Part shown: positions 1-8,423 of the stretch, in pieces
Position numbering within the stretch: position 1 is the stretch's first letter
How the letters are laid out: each line of letters begins with the position of its first letter
Assembly: GCA_036703275.1 (NCBI GenBank)
Contig: DATNPK010000096.1
Coordinates: 248,001-312,000 of the forward strand
Source: Coleofasciculaceae cyanobacterium
GTDB taxonomy: Bacteria; Cyanobacteriota; Cyanobacteriia; Cyanobacteriales; Xenococcaceae
DNA: 64,000 bases
Direction of reading: 5' to 3'
Program-made: the position numbers and the translations under genes
The notes under the pieces: model-generated
Database searches by the model: none
What the model was told of the DNA's origin: nothing
What the model saw: the letters and a program-made list of their open reading frames with translations, nothing else

Positions 1-1316
1 TCAGGACAGGAAAATTCAGCAATAGTATTTAACTCGATGAATACATGCTCATTCTGCTGCTTAGCAGTTTTGACGATTTGCTCGACTAGCTGGTAGGTAT
101 GAATATCTGCCTCTGACCATTTTTTCTCTCTCAGTAAATTACGTAGCTTAGTATAGTCAATCCCAGTTTTTTGAGAAATCAAAGATATCTTTCTAGTAGT
201 GGTGGGAATGGCAATCTCTTCTGATTCTACTGATTCAGGTTGGACTGCTGCTTGTGATTGTGCTTCTGGCTGAGTCGCTTCGGGTTGGACTGCTGTTTGT
301 GATTGTGCCTCTGGCTGAGTCGCTTCGGGTTGGACTGCTGCTTCTGGCTGAGTCGCTTCTGGCTGAGTCGCTTCGGGTTGGACTGCTGTTTGTGATTGTG
401 CTTCTGGCTGAGTCGCTTCTGGTTCGACTATTACTTCTGGCTGTGCTTCTGAATTAGATGTTGCTTGAGAAGGCTGGGTCGTAAAAGTTGGTACAGAAGA
501 AATGTTATCTGGGTCTGTTGATTCTGCTGGTTCTGATTGTTGAGCTACTTCAGAAGTTGGTGCTGGCAGTTGAGTTTCAGCAGCAGGTTGAGTATTCAGT
601 TTGGCGATCGCCTGTTGATAGCTGTTAATGGGAATAGCATAATTAGAAGTCCCTCCAGATATGGCATTAATATTAGCCTCTCCATGAACTCCGATCATTA
701 AGCCATTTTTGTTGAACACTGGCCCGCCACTCATGCCTGGGAAAGCTTCACCGTTATACACCAAAGAATAGCCGTTTTCCGTTGATGTTGGCAGTATACC
801 AACTAAATTAGCCGTAAAAAAGCGATAGTAACGATTATCTTCTTCCCGTAGTTCACCTGGATAGCCTGCGAAATATACGTTTTGTCCTTCGCTCAAGTTA
901 CTAGCATCTCCCAATTCAGCAGTCTGGTAATTTTGGTCGCTATTGAATTTGAATACGGCTAAATCTAGCCCTGGCAATTGTTTAATACTGGCGGGGTCAG
1001 CCTGATGCACCCTTCCATCAATAGTCTGGGCAACATAGTCTCCTTGATTTTTCATCACGTGCCAGTTGGTCAACACGGTATAAACATTATCAGAGCGATC
1101 TATTAGTGAGCCAGAACCAAGGTTAGCCCCATCAATACGAACACTAATTTGTTTAGCTCGAAGATTAACTTCTTCTGGGGAAAGAGCCTGCGCTAGTTGG
1201 GCAACGGCAGCCTTGGTGTATTGTGGTTCTAGTCCCACAAATAACCAGCCTAAGATGATAGTACAGCCTACTGTTCCTCCAATTAATAATTGGCTAATTT
1301 TGCTCGTAAATTTCAT
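1..1316 (-). CDS. Trypsin-like serine protease with C-terminal GUN4 domain (partial)
   Basis: The gene runs off the window start; 438 codons are visible and no stop is reached. An N-terminal hydrophobic helix (residues about 9-28) looks like a signal anchor. A trypsin-like domain follows (about 50-240) with the triad visible as His86 in TNWHV, Asp118 in LDLAVF and Ser196 in GMSGGP. A Pro/Glu/Ala/Gln repeat linker (about 297-361) leads to the start of a GUN4 domain (DYTKLRNLL at 387-395, then KKWSEAD). GUN4 domains bind porphyrins. Inference: an envelope-anchored or secreted protease with a tetrapyrrole-sensing or adaptor tail. The ATG at 1314-1316 is chosen because the signal anchor begins there. 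The last about 50-100 residues lie outside the window. Confidence 0.85.
   Translation of the reverse strand, partial: MKFTSKISQLLIGGTVGCTIILGWLFVGLEPQYTKAAVAQLAQALSPEEVNLRAKQISVRIDGANLGSGSLIDRSDNVYTVLTNWHVMKNQGDYVAQTIDGRVHQADPASIKQLPGLDLAVFKFNSDQNYQTAELGDASNLSEGQNVYFAGYPGELREEDNRYYRFFTANLVGILPTSTENGYSLVYNGEAFPGMSGGPVFNKNGLMIGVHGEANINAISGGTSNYAIPINSYQQAIAKLNTQPAAETQLPAPTSEVAQQSEPAESTDPDNISSVPTFTTQPSQATSNSEAQPEVIVEPEATQPEAQSQTAVQPEATQPEATQPEAAVQPEATQPEAQSQTAVQPEATQPEAQSQAAVQPESVESEEIAIPTTTRKISLISQKTGIDYTKLRNLLREKKWSEADIHTYQLVEQIVKTAKQQNEHVFIELNTIAEFSCP
234..428 (-). repeat. In-gene repeat coding a Gln-Pro-Glu-Ala-Thr linker
   Basis: Tandem, slightly varied units coding QPEATQPEA and QSQTAVQPEA, between the protease and GUN4 domains of the surrounding gene. 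The plus strand shows the matching string of open codons, which is a shadow and not a gene. Unit number is likely to vary between strains because the copies are nearly identical at DNA level. Confidence 0.85.
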
Positions 1317-1528
1317 ATATTTAACTCCAATAAGTCTAACTAATAATGTTCATTGGTATTGACGTTTAAATTTGCTAGTGTTCCGTACCAAGATATTGAG
1401 TTAGATTCGACAAACTACTGATAAAAATTGAATAGGAATTTATTATAGATGATGAATTATTAACTATTGTACTTGTACACTTGATGTGAATTAAAAATTA
1501 CTTTCAACCCGATTGTGTACCAAGGTTA

Positions 1529-2824
1529 CTATTGCTTATGTTTGGGTTCTCTTTCAGAAGTAGGAACAAAAACACTCAAGCTTCTGGGAAGACACTTAAT
1601 TTCTAGTGGTGTATTGCCGATAATTTCGCCGTCAAGTACGACTTTTTGCACAGGGTTAGCCGAAATTCTGACTTTGGGCGATCGCAAATGAACTATATTA
1701 TCTAGTCCTGCATTGGTCTTGATTAAAGCAGCACCTAACATACTTAAAATTGTGGTTACTGCCTGTATTTTGTTATCTACGGTAGCAATAGTAATATCTA
1801 ATAAGCCGTCATCAGCGACAACTTCCCCAATTCCTTGAGCTAACACCGAAGTTGGTGGCGCAGCATTGGCGATCGTAATTGCTCCTGCTTGGAAAGTTCG
1901 GATCTCTCCATCTATTTCTATTTCTGCTTCAAATAACTGTTGTTCGTCAAGCTGTTGCCAGCCAGCCATTAAATAAGCCAATGTTCCCCAACGGTTTTTC
2001 GCCTCGCGGTCTGCTTTTTCGATCGTCTCTGCTTCGTAGCCAATTCCCGCCAGCAAAATTAAGGGTAAATTGTTACAAACAGCTGTATCCACTACCCGTG
2101 TTTTTCCCGCCAAAATTATTTCGCAAGCCCGTCGCATTTGATTAATTTGCTGGGTAATGCCCAACGCCATACTAAAAGCGTTCGCTGTACCTCTAGGGAT
2201 AATACCCAAAGGAATGTCAGTGCCAATAATTGCTCCTGCTACCGCAGATACCGTACCATCTCCGCCAGAGGCAATAATTAGATCGGCATCTTGGGCGATC
2301 GCTTGTTGCGCTAATTCTTGGGGATCGATATCGGGACTGGTTAAATGAACCTCTAAATGTAGATGAGGCTCTAGCATTTGTTTGATAAATTCTAGATCTT
2401 GTTTGCTGTTACCATTCCCAGAGACAGGATTAAAGATTAAATGAGCTACCAAACTTTGAGCAAAGCTATTGGCGATCGCTTCTGCCGTGCCTAAGTTTGT
2501 CGCTAAAGGAACTAAATGAACGTTGCAAATCCGCAATAGTGCCTGAATATCTGGTTCATGAGGTTGAGCATTCAAAGGATCGATCAAAAAGATGACCGCA
2601 ATTACTTCTCCTGCCACAATTTTGGCAGCAATTTGAGTATCTCCCCCCAGAGGCCCTGATGCTAATCGCTCTATATTTAAAGATGTGGCCTCTTGAATAC
2701 GCTTGCCTGTTGTTCCCGTCGCAATAAGATGATAGCGAGATAGTAAAGGTTTATGACGAATAGCAAAATCTACTATATCGTTCTTCTTAGCGTCATGAGC
2801 AATCAGAGCAATTGTTCTAGCCAT
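1529..2824 (-). CDS. Methylglyoxal synthase fused to YegS/DAGK-type lipid kinase
   Basis: 431 aa from the chosen start. Residues 1-120 match methylglyoxal synthase (MgsA): AHD at 9-11, GPLGGD with Asp62, DPLNA with Asp82, and PHEPD with His89 and Asp92, so the catalytic residues known for E. coli MgsA are all present. Residues about 127-430 are a diacylglycerol-kinase catalytic domain (YegS/BmrU type) with FNPVSGNGN, GGDGT at 187-191 and GIIPRGTANAF at 207-217. The first half would convert dihydroxyacetone phosphate to methylglyoxal; the second would phosphorylate a lipid or sphingoid-like substrate with ATP. The frame opens nine codons upstream, but Met10 (MARTIALIAHD) fits the family start. 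Which activity dominates in vivo is unknown. Confidence 0.85.
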   Translation of the reverse strand: MARTIALIAHDAKKNDIVDFAIRHKPLLSRYHLIATGTTGKRIQEATSLNIERLASGPLGGDTQIAAKIVAGEVIAVIFLIDPLNAQPHEPDIQALLRICNVHLVPLATNLGTAEAIANSFAQSLVAHLIFNPVSGNGNSKQDLEFIKQMLEPHLHLEVHLTSPDIDPQELAQQAIAQDADLIIASGGDGTVSAVAGAIIGTDIPLGIIPRGTANAFSMALGITQQINQMRRACEIILAGKTRVVDTAVCNNLPLILLAGIGYEAETIEKADREAKNRWGTLAYLMAGWQQLDEQQLFEAEIEIDGEIRTFQAGAITIANAAPPTSVLAQGIGEVVADDGLLDITIATVDNKIQAVTTILSMLGAALIKTNAGLDNIVHLRSPKVRISANPVQKVVLDGEIIGNTPLEIKCLPRSLSVFVPTSEREPKHKQ

Positions 2825-3049
2825 AGTCGATTGGTTACAAAAAAGCTTCAAACTTTAAAAAAGCATTTAGTTCGGTCGTGGTTCGGTTTTATAGATTAAA
2901 ACAGGGTAAATCCTGGTAGATAGATGCGTTAAAATCATTCTACTAACCTTGCCATAAAAGCAATAATTTAAGCTTATTTGTTGTTGATTCAATAATTAGT
3001 TGAGTAGATAACAATATAACGTAAGAGGTAAATTAACTTAGAAATACTT

Positions 3050-3739
3050 ATGAATTCACCAATTCAGGCAGTACAAGCTCCTTATAGAGGAGGCGGTGGC
3101 AACTATCGTACTCCACCCCCAGATTTACCTTCTCTACTACTCAAAGAGCGCATTATTTATTTGGGTCTCCCTTTAGTCTCTCCCGATGAGTATAAAGACC
3201 AAATAGGAGTTGACGTTACAGAATTAATCGTAGCTCAGTTGCTATTTCTGCAATTTGATGATCCTGACAAACCAATTACTATGTATATCAACTCTACTGG
3301 TACTTCTTGGTACGGTGGAGATTCGATTGGTTTTGAAACTGAGGCTTTTGCCATTTGTGACACAATGGACTACATCAAACCACAGGTTCATACAATTTGT
3401 ATCGGTCAGGCAATGGGAACGGCGGCAATGATACTCTCTTCAGGAGCAAAGGGCTACCGCGCTAGTTTGCCTAATGGCACAATTATTCTGCACCAAGCTC
3501 GTCAGGGTGCGCAGGGACAAGCGACAGATATTCAAATCCGTGCCAAAGAGGTATTAGAAAACAAACGCGCTGTCCTAGAAATCTTTAGTCGCAACACTGG
3601 TCAACCAATAGACAAATTGGCGAAAGATACAGACCGAATGCTGTATATGACCCCTCAAGACGCTAAAGAGTACGGTTTAATCGATAAGGTTTTAGAAAGC
3701 ACCAGCGACCTACCTACTCCTGTTTCTACTCTAAGTTAA
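3050..3739 (+). CDS. clpR: ClpR, catalytically inactive ClpP-like subunit
   Basis: 229 aa, ClpP fold. Aligned with the next gene, the catalytic Ser is Gly123 (GQAMGTAAM instead of GLAASMGA) and the catalytic Asp is Met197 (DTDRMLYM instead of DTDRDYFM), while His148 remains. This is the ClpR pattern. A Gly-rich N-terminal extension (about residues 11-24) and an enlarged loop (about 41-55) also fit ClpR. Known: in cyanobacteria ClpR mixes with ClpP3 in one heptameric ring of the Clp proteolytic core, which works with ClpC. The gene lies 73 bp upstream of clpP3 in the same direction, the usual operon order. Confidence 0.95.
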   Translation: MNSPIQAVQAPYRGGGGNYRTPPPDLPSLLLKERIIYLGLPLVSPDEYKDQIGVDVTELIVAQLLFLQFDDPDKPITMYINSTGTSWYGGDSIGFETEAFAICDTMDYIKPQVHTICIGQAMGTAAMILSSGAKGYRASLPNGTIILHQARQGAQGQATDIQIRAKEVLENKRAVLEIFSRNTGQPIDKLAKDTDRMLYMTPQDAKEYGLIDKVLESTSDLPTPVSTLS

Positions 3740-3812
3740 ATAAAGCTATGGGCTATGAGCTACAGGCCATAACCAAAAATAAATCATCAATATTTCAAGG
3801 TAAAAAAATCTT

Positions 3813-4412
3813 ATGCCCATTGGTATTCCCAAAGTTCCCTATCAACTGCCTGGTCAGCAGTATAGTGACTGGATCAGCATTTATGACCGTTTATATCGCG
3901 AGCGCATTATCTTTTTAGGCAGAGGCGTTAACGATGCTTTGGCAAACCAGATTATTGCTATTATGCTCTATTTGGATTCTGAAGACCCAGGCAAACCAAT
4001 TTATTTATATATCAACTCTCCTGGTGGTTCTGTGACTGCTGGATTGGCGATTTATGATACTATGCGCCACATTAAATCAGAAGTAGTTACTATCTGTGTT
4101 GGTCTGGCTGCTTCGATGGGAGCATTTCTACTCTGTGGTGGAACTAAAGGTAAACGTCTGGCTTTGCCTCATGCACGAATTATGATTCACCAACCCTTAG
4201 GTGGTGTGCAGGGGCGCAGACAAGCAACAGATATCGATATTGAAGCCAAAGAAATTTTGCGAATCCGCGATCAGCTAAACCAAATGATGGCAGATAATAC
4301 AGGGAAATCTATTGAGAAAATCAAAAAAGACACTGACCGTGATTACTTTATGTCAGCTTATGAAGCTAAAGAATATGGTCTGATCGATCAGGTGATTGAA
4401 GACAAACAGTAG
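3813..4412 (+). CDS. clpP3: ATP-dependent Clp protease proteolytic subunit (ClpP3 type)
   Basis: 199 aa, the normal ClpP length. The triad is intact: Ser101 (AASMGA), His126 (MIHQP) and Asp177 (DTDRDYF). Position directly behind clpR makes this the ClpP3 paralogue, which forms the mixed ClpP3/R ring. A strong hairpin follows about 35 bp after the stop, so clpR-clpP3 probably ends here as a two-gene transcript. Confidence 0.95.
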   Translation: MPIGIPKVPYQLPGQQYSDWISIYDRLYRERIIFLGRGVNDALANQIIAIMLYLDSEDPGKPIYLYINSPGGSVTAGLAIYDTMRHIKSEVVTICVGLAASMGAFLLCGGTKGKRLALPHARIMIHQPLGGVQGRRQATDIDIEAKEILRIRDQLNQMMADNTGKSIEKIKKDTDRDYFMSAYEAKEYGLIDQVIEDKQ

Positions 4413-4448
4413 TTTTTCATACTACCAAATTACAAATATATTTTTTTT

Positions 4449-4480
4449 AACTGGCAAGTTTTAACGACCTGCCAGTTTTT
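4449..4480 (+). terminator. Rho-independent terminator after clpP3
   Basis: Perfect 8-bp stem AACTGGCA / TGCCAGTT around a 13-nt loop, followed by a T run. An upstream T/A run lets it act on the other strand too. It closes the clpR-clpP3 transcript. Confidence 0.85.
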
Positions 4481-4766
4481 TAATATTTTTTGACCAAAAA
4501 AATTTAAAATCACAATCGAGTGATTTCACTTAGTTAATAATTTTTGATTTTTGTTTTAAGCTATATTACTTTTGTGTTTAAATTCTTTAAATACTTATTG
4601 TTTCCTAAGCTTGCTGTAACGTATGGCGTTATTCTATAATTTTTTGGTCAACAAAATAGTAGGTAAATTTAGATAAGCAAACCAACTTTTCTATTATTTA
4701 ACTATTAGTATTTATACTGTTGACAAATTGGTAAGTACGAATATCGAGTCTAACAGGTAAAAATTA

Positions 4767-4934
4767 ATGAATAACTACACTCTAAGAAGCAACGCTATAA
4801 AAACCAAAAATAGATTGCTAGGCAAAATTAAAAATACGAAGCAGAACCTAAATTATCTCAAAGATTTAGAGTCCTGGGGAAGCCTAGAAATTATCAACTC
4901 AAATGATGTCTATATTGAATACACCCTGAACTAA
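4767..4934 (+). CDS. Small basic protein, 55 aa, unknown function
   Basis: Sequence shows ATG to TAA, 55 codons, with a Lys/Arg-rich N-terminal half (LRSNAIKTKNRLLGKIK) and a more acidic C-terminal half ending in VYIEYTLN. A weak AGG-like ribosome site lies about 10 nt upstream, TTGACA sits at 4720-4725 without a clear -10 box, and a perfect 16-bp terminator starts 20 nt after the stop. That arrangement argues for a real monocistronic gene although it is short. I do not recognise the family. The alternative is a small RNA carrying a chance ORF. Confidence 0.6.
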   Translation: MNNYTLRSNAIKTKNRLLGKIKNTKQNLNYLKDLESWGSLEIINSNDVYIEYTLN

Positions 4935-4954
4935 ACATTAAAATTACATACATT

Positions 4955-4988
4955 AAAAAACTGCCTTGTACATACAAGGCAGTTTTTT
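4955..4988 (+). terminator. Strong rho-independent terminator
   Basis: Perfect 16-bp inverted repeat: AAAAAACTGCCTTGTA, two bases, then its exact complement ending in six T. The A and T runs on either side make it bidirectional. It directly follows the 55-codon ORF. Confidence 0.9.
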
Positions 4989-5363
4989 GCGTTTTTCTGG
5001 GATTATTCGTTTGAGCAAGTCATCTGGTTTGATTTAAAAGTAATTTTAAATTAAGTAATTTTTAAAACCTTTGAACGAACGTGTTGGAAAATAACAATTT
5101 GGATTCAAATAACTGGAAAGCGATTGAACTTCGTCCAGGCAAAGCGATCGCAATTTGTAACTTAAATTTGTCACTTATTTTATTTTCAACATAATCAGAA
5201 AATACGGGGGACTTAAAAGACAAAACTAGGTTAATCAATTTTATTTGCCTGCATGGTAAATCATTTAACTTTTTAATCTACTGGGAGAAGGGAATAACTG
5301 AAAATGAACCACGGATAACTGCTATCGTTGTTTAAACGATACGGCAATAAGTAAATCTCTTTT
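4989..5363. other. Spacer upstream of glyS
   Basis: No gene seen in about 375 bp. It holds one HIP1-like GCGATCGC and, at 5323-5341, an inverted repeat TATCGTT-N5-AACGATA that ends 22 bp before the glyS start. This could be an operator or a leader hairpin; neither is established. No riboswitch fold was recognised. Confidence 0.5.
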
Positions 5364-7505
5364 ATGGCTAATTTTTTATTGGAAGTAGGGACAGAAGAAT
5401 TACCCGCAGATTTTGTTAGTAGTGCGATCGCGCAATGGCAGACTAAAATCCCTAGCAGCTTATCCCAGGAGTTTTTAAACCCCGCAGTAATCGAATATTA
5501 TGCGACTCCCCGCCGTTTAGCCGTGTTAATAAAAGATATCTCCGAGCGGCAAGTAGACCGAGAAGAAGAAATAAAAGGTCCTCCTGTGAGAGCAGCATTT
5601 AAGGATGGGCAACCCACCAAAGCCGCCGAAGGATTCGTTCGTAAGCAGGGAGTAAATTTAGCAGATTTAGAAATTCGCGATACTCCCAAAGGAGAGTTTG
5701 TCTTTGTTCAAAAACAAATTAAAGGTCGTAAGACAAGAGAAATTTTACAGGAATTATGTCCTCAGTGGATTACTGGATTAGAAGGTAAACGCTTTATGCG
5801 CTGGGGAGATGGAGATTTGCGTTTTCCTCGTCCGATTCGGTGGCTAGTAGCGTTATGGGATAGTGAAGTTTTGCCTCTGGAATTAATTAATGGTTCAGAG
5901 AGGATCGCGAGCGATCGCACTAGTCGCGGACATCGTGTTTTACATCCTAATACAGTAACCATTACTCAAGCCACAGACTATGTAGAGACTATGCGCTCTG
6001 CGGCTGTAGAAGTGGATTCTACAGCCAGAAAAGAAAAGATCAAAGCAGGTGTTTTGGCTGAAGCTCAAAGTATTGGCGCAAAAGCGCAGATTTACCCCGA
6101 TTTACTCGAAGAAGTAGTAGATTTAGTAGAATATCCCACCGCAGTAACAGGTGAGTTTGAAGCAAATTTTTTGAGATTACCGACAGAGGTAATTACTACT
6201 GTAATGGTTAGCCATCAGCGTTACTTTCCCGTACATCAAGAGGGTGACGAGGGTACATTATTACCTAACTTTATTACTATTTCTAACGGCGATCCAAACC
6301 AAAAACAAGTCATTGCCGAAGGAAACGGTAGGGTCATTCGCGCTAGGTTGGCAGATGCTCAGTTCTTTTATCAGGCAGACTGTGATGAACATCTCGATAC
6401 TTATCTGCCTCAGTTAGAAACAGTTACTTTTCAAGAAGATTTAGGCTCAATGCGGGATAAGGTCGATCGCATTATTGATATGGCGAAAACTATCGCCGAA
6501 CAGCTAGGAGTTGATGAAGAACAACAAAACGAAATTGAAAGCACCGCCCTTTTGTGTAAAGCCGATTTGGTAACACAAATGGTTTATGAGTTTCCCGAAC
6601 TACAGGGAGTAATGGGAGAAAAATATGCGGTTGTAAGTGGCGAGTCCCCTACAGTGGCTAAAGGAATTTTTGAACATTATTTGCCTAGAGGCGCAGATGA
6701 TTTGATGCCGACAACTCTAAATGGTCAGGTAGTCGGTTTAGCCGATCGCTTGGACACTTTAATCGGAATCTTTGGTTTGGGTATGATTCCGACTGGCTCG
6801 TCAGATCCTTTTGCCCTGCGCCGTGCAGCAAACGGGGTGGTTAACATTACTTGGTCAGCAAATCTACCAATTAATCTGAATCAATTACTCGAACAGGGTG
6901 CAGCAGATTTTGTGTCAGCACATTCAGATTGCGAGTCGCCAATAGCAGCTTTACAAGAGTTCTTTATCCAGCGCCTTAGAACTTTACTAGACGAAAAGAA
7001 TATTGATTACGATCTAGTCAATGCGGTGGTGGGCGACAACGATTGTGAATACACCGTAAGAGCTTTAGCAGATTTATTAGATATTCGCGATCGCGCTTTA
7101 TTCCTACAAGAGACACGCGACAGCGGCAAGCTCAACGAAATCTATGAAACGATTAATCGTTCGGCACGTTTGGCAGCTCAAGGTGATTTGAATACTCAAG
7201 CTTTAGATCCTCAAGACCTAATTAATCCTGAGTTATTCGAGCAGTCTTGTGAACGAGCTTTTTATCAAGCACTAATGGAACTATTACCGCAAACAGAAGC
7301 TTCCCAACAAGAACGTAATTATCAATCTTTAATTGATGGGTTAGCAAAAATTGCTCCTGTAGTCAGTAACTTTTTTGACGGAGAAAATAGCGTCTTGGTT
7401 ATGGCAGAAAATCCCGATGTCAAGCGCAATAGGTTAAATCTTTTGGGTTTGCTACGAAATCATGCCAGAATTCTAGCGGATTTTGGCGCGATAGTCAAAG
7501 GGTAG
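5364..7505 (+). CDS. glyS: Glycyl-tRNA synthetase beta subunit
   Basis: 713 aa, the usual length for the beta chain of the bacterial alpha2-beta2 enzyme. The N-terminal signature [14 protein letters not shown] is at residues 5-18. The long HD-like core follows ([50 protein letters not shown]), with an anticodon-binding-like C-terminus ([14 protein letters not shown]). The beta subunit binds tRNA-Gly; the alpha subunit (glyQ) carries the aminoacylation site and is not in this window, which is normal in cyanobacteria where the two genes are apart. The gene ends four bases before the convergent DUF928 relic. Confidence 0.97.
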   Translation: MANFLLEVGTEELPADFVSSAIAQWQTKIPSSLSQEFLNPAVIEYYATPRRLAVLIKDISERQVDREEEIKGPPVRAAFKDGQPTKAAEGFVRKQGVNLADLEIRDTPKGEFVFVQKQIKGRKTREILQELCPQWITGLEGKRFMRWGDGDLRFPRPIRWLVALWDSEVLPLELINGSERIASDRTSRGHRVLHPNTVTITQATDYVETMRSAAVEVDSTARKEKIKAGVLAEAQSIGAKAQIYPDLLEEVVDLVEYPTAVTGEFEANFLRLPTEVITTVMVSHQRYFPVHQEGDEGTLLPNFITISNGDPNQKQVIAEGNGRVIRARLADAQFFYQADCDEHLDTYLPQLETVTFQEDLGSMRDKVDRIIDMAKTIAEQLGVDEEQQNEIESTALLCKADLVTQMVYEFPELQGVMGEKYAVVSGESPTVAKGIFEHYLPRGADDLMPTTLNGQVVGLADRLDTLIGIFGLGMIPTGSSDPFALRRAANGVVNITWSANLPINLNQLLEQGAADFVSAHSDCESPIAALQEFFIQRLRTLLDEKNIDYDLVNAVVGDNDCEYTVRALADLLDIRDRALFLQETRDSGKLNEIYETINRSARLAAQGDLNTQALDPQDLINPELFEQSCERAFYQALMELLPQTEASQQERNYQSLIDGLAKIAPVVSNFFDGENSVLVMAENPDVKRNRLNLLGLLRNHARILADFGAIVKG

Positions 7506-7509
7506 ATAA

Positions 7510-8285
7510 TTATTGATTACTGACTCGACTACCTCCTATGCTCGGTAGCTGCTGTAATTGCACTCCTTTGGCTTTAATAAAAGCTTGCCAATCTTGTTCT
7601 AAAGCTAGACTTTGAGGGTTGCTTTGATAAAGTCTCAGCAGCTGATCGATCGCATCATACCAAATATGATGATTGCCATAAGTAAGGTGAAGATTTAGTG
7701 AGTTTTGCTGTAGTTCTAAATATAGTTTGGAAGTCAAAGAAATTCGCTCGATCCAACCTTGAACATATTGAGTAGAAGCAACTTGAGAGTCACAGTATAC
7801 TTTTACATACCAGCGATACCATTGACCAATTTTTAATGCAGGTTCCTTTTCTGGTAAAGCAAAGTTTTTATATTCTGGTTTGGCGTTTAACTTTGGCGAG
7901 CGCCAAATATCTTCTCTAGCTTCATTTTGAAGGACAAATTCCATCTGATTTATTTGTTGGTCAGTATCAGGCAAATAGACCCAAAAACTAGGGTGTGCTG
8001 CAACAGTTTTCCCGGAGTGAGATACAGGTATTACCGCTTCCAGGGGTTTGGCAGCATTAGCACAGCTACCTCGGCTTTCCCCCGCAGTTTGCTGTCCTGG
8101 ACGACCCAGTATTCTGAGAAGTCTAGATCTTCACTATTATCACTACTATCTCTCTTCGCAGTCTGGGGATTTTTCCGCTTGGATAGAGATGCGGATGCAG
8201 CTTGCTGTTCGTTAGTTTAATTTGCGCTAACACAAAGACAGGGAAACAGCAAACAGGTAATGATTATGGTCAAGTTACTTCTCAT
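7510..8285 (-). pseudogene. DUF928-family exported protein, broken by a nonsense codon and a frameshift
   Basis: A signal peptide begins with ATG at 8283-8285 (hydrophobic ITCLLFPCLCVSAN), then meets TAA at 8217-8219 where a CAA codon would keep the frame. The same frame runs on to EYW near 8108; the family signature GRPGQQTAGESRGSCANAA then continues in another frame. One extra G in the GGG at 8105-8107 would join them. From there the conserved DUF928 body (FWVYLP, EFVLQNE, GQWYRWYVKVYC, GIWYD-like HIWYDAI) stays open to 7510. DUF928 is a cyanobacterial family of unknown function. With two independent lesions it is most likely a recent pseudogene; a sequencing error could explain only one. 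The piece from 7974 alone is not a full gene. Confidence 0.85.
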
Positions 8286-8423
8286 TTTTAGCTCATTTAT
8301 TTCCCTAACAGCCTGCAATTCTAAATTTGTATCTGTAATTATTTATCTGACTAAGATTCAATGTTAAATGAATTACATATTAGTATGGGGAAATTAGTCA
8401 ATTTTGGCTATTTTATTTAGTTA

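Noticed and set aside
254-457. Plus-strand ORF rich in Ala-Glu-Ser-Leu-like repeats
   Set aside because: It is the complement of the repeat linker in the protease-GUN4 gene; periodic sequence keeps extra frames open.
4989-5363. Glycine riboswitch ahead of glyS
   Set aside because: No conserved aptamer core was recognised; only a short inverted repeat is present.
7510-7974. A 154-aa gene starting at a TTG
   Set aside because: The conserved frame continues upstream through FWVYLP and GRPGQQTAG, so this is only the tail of the broken DUF928 gene.
8266-8367. 33-aa plus-strand ORF with a signal and a lipobox-like LTAC
   Set aside because: It lies antisense to the signal-peptide start of the DUF928 relic, has no conserved body, and hydrophobic stretches often mirror each other on opposite strands.
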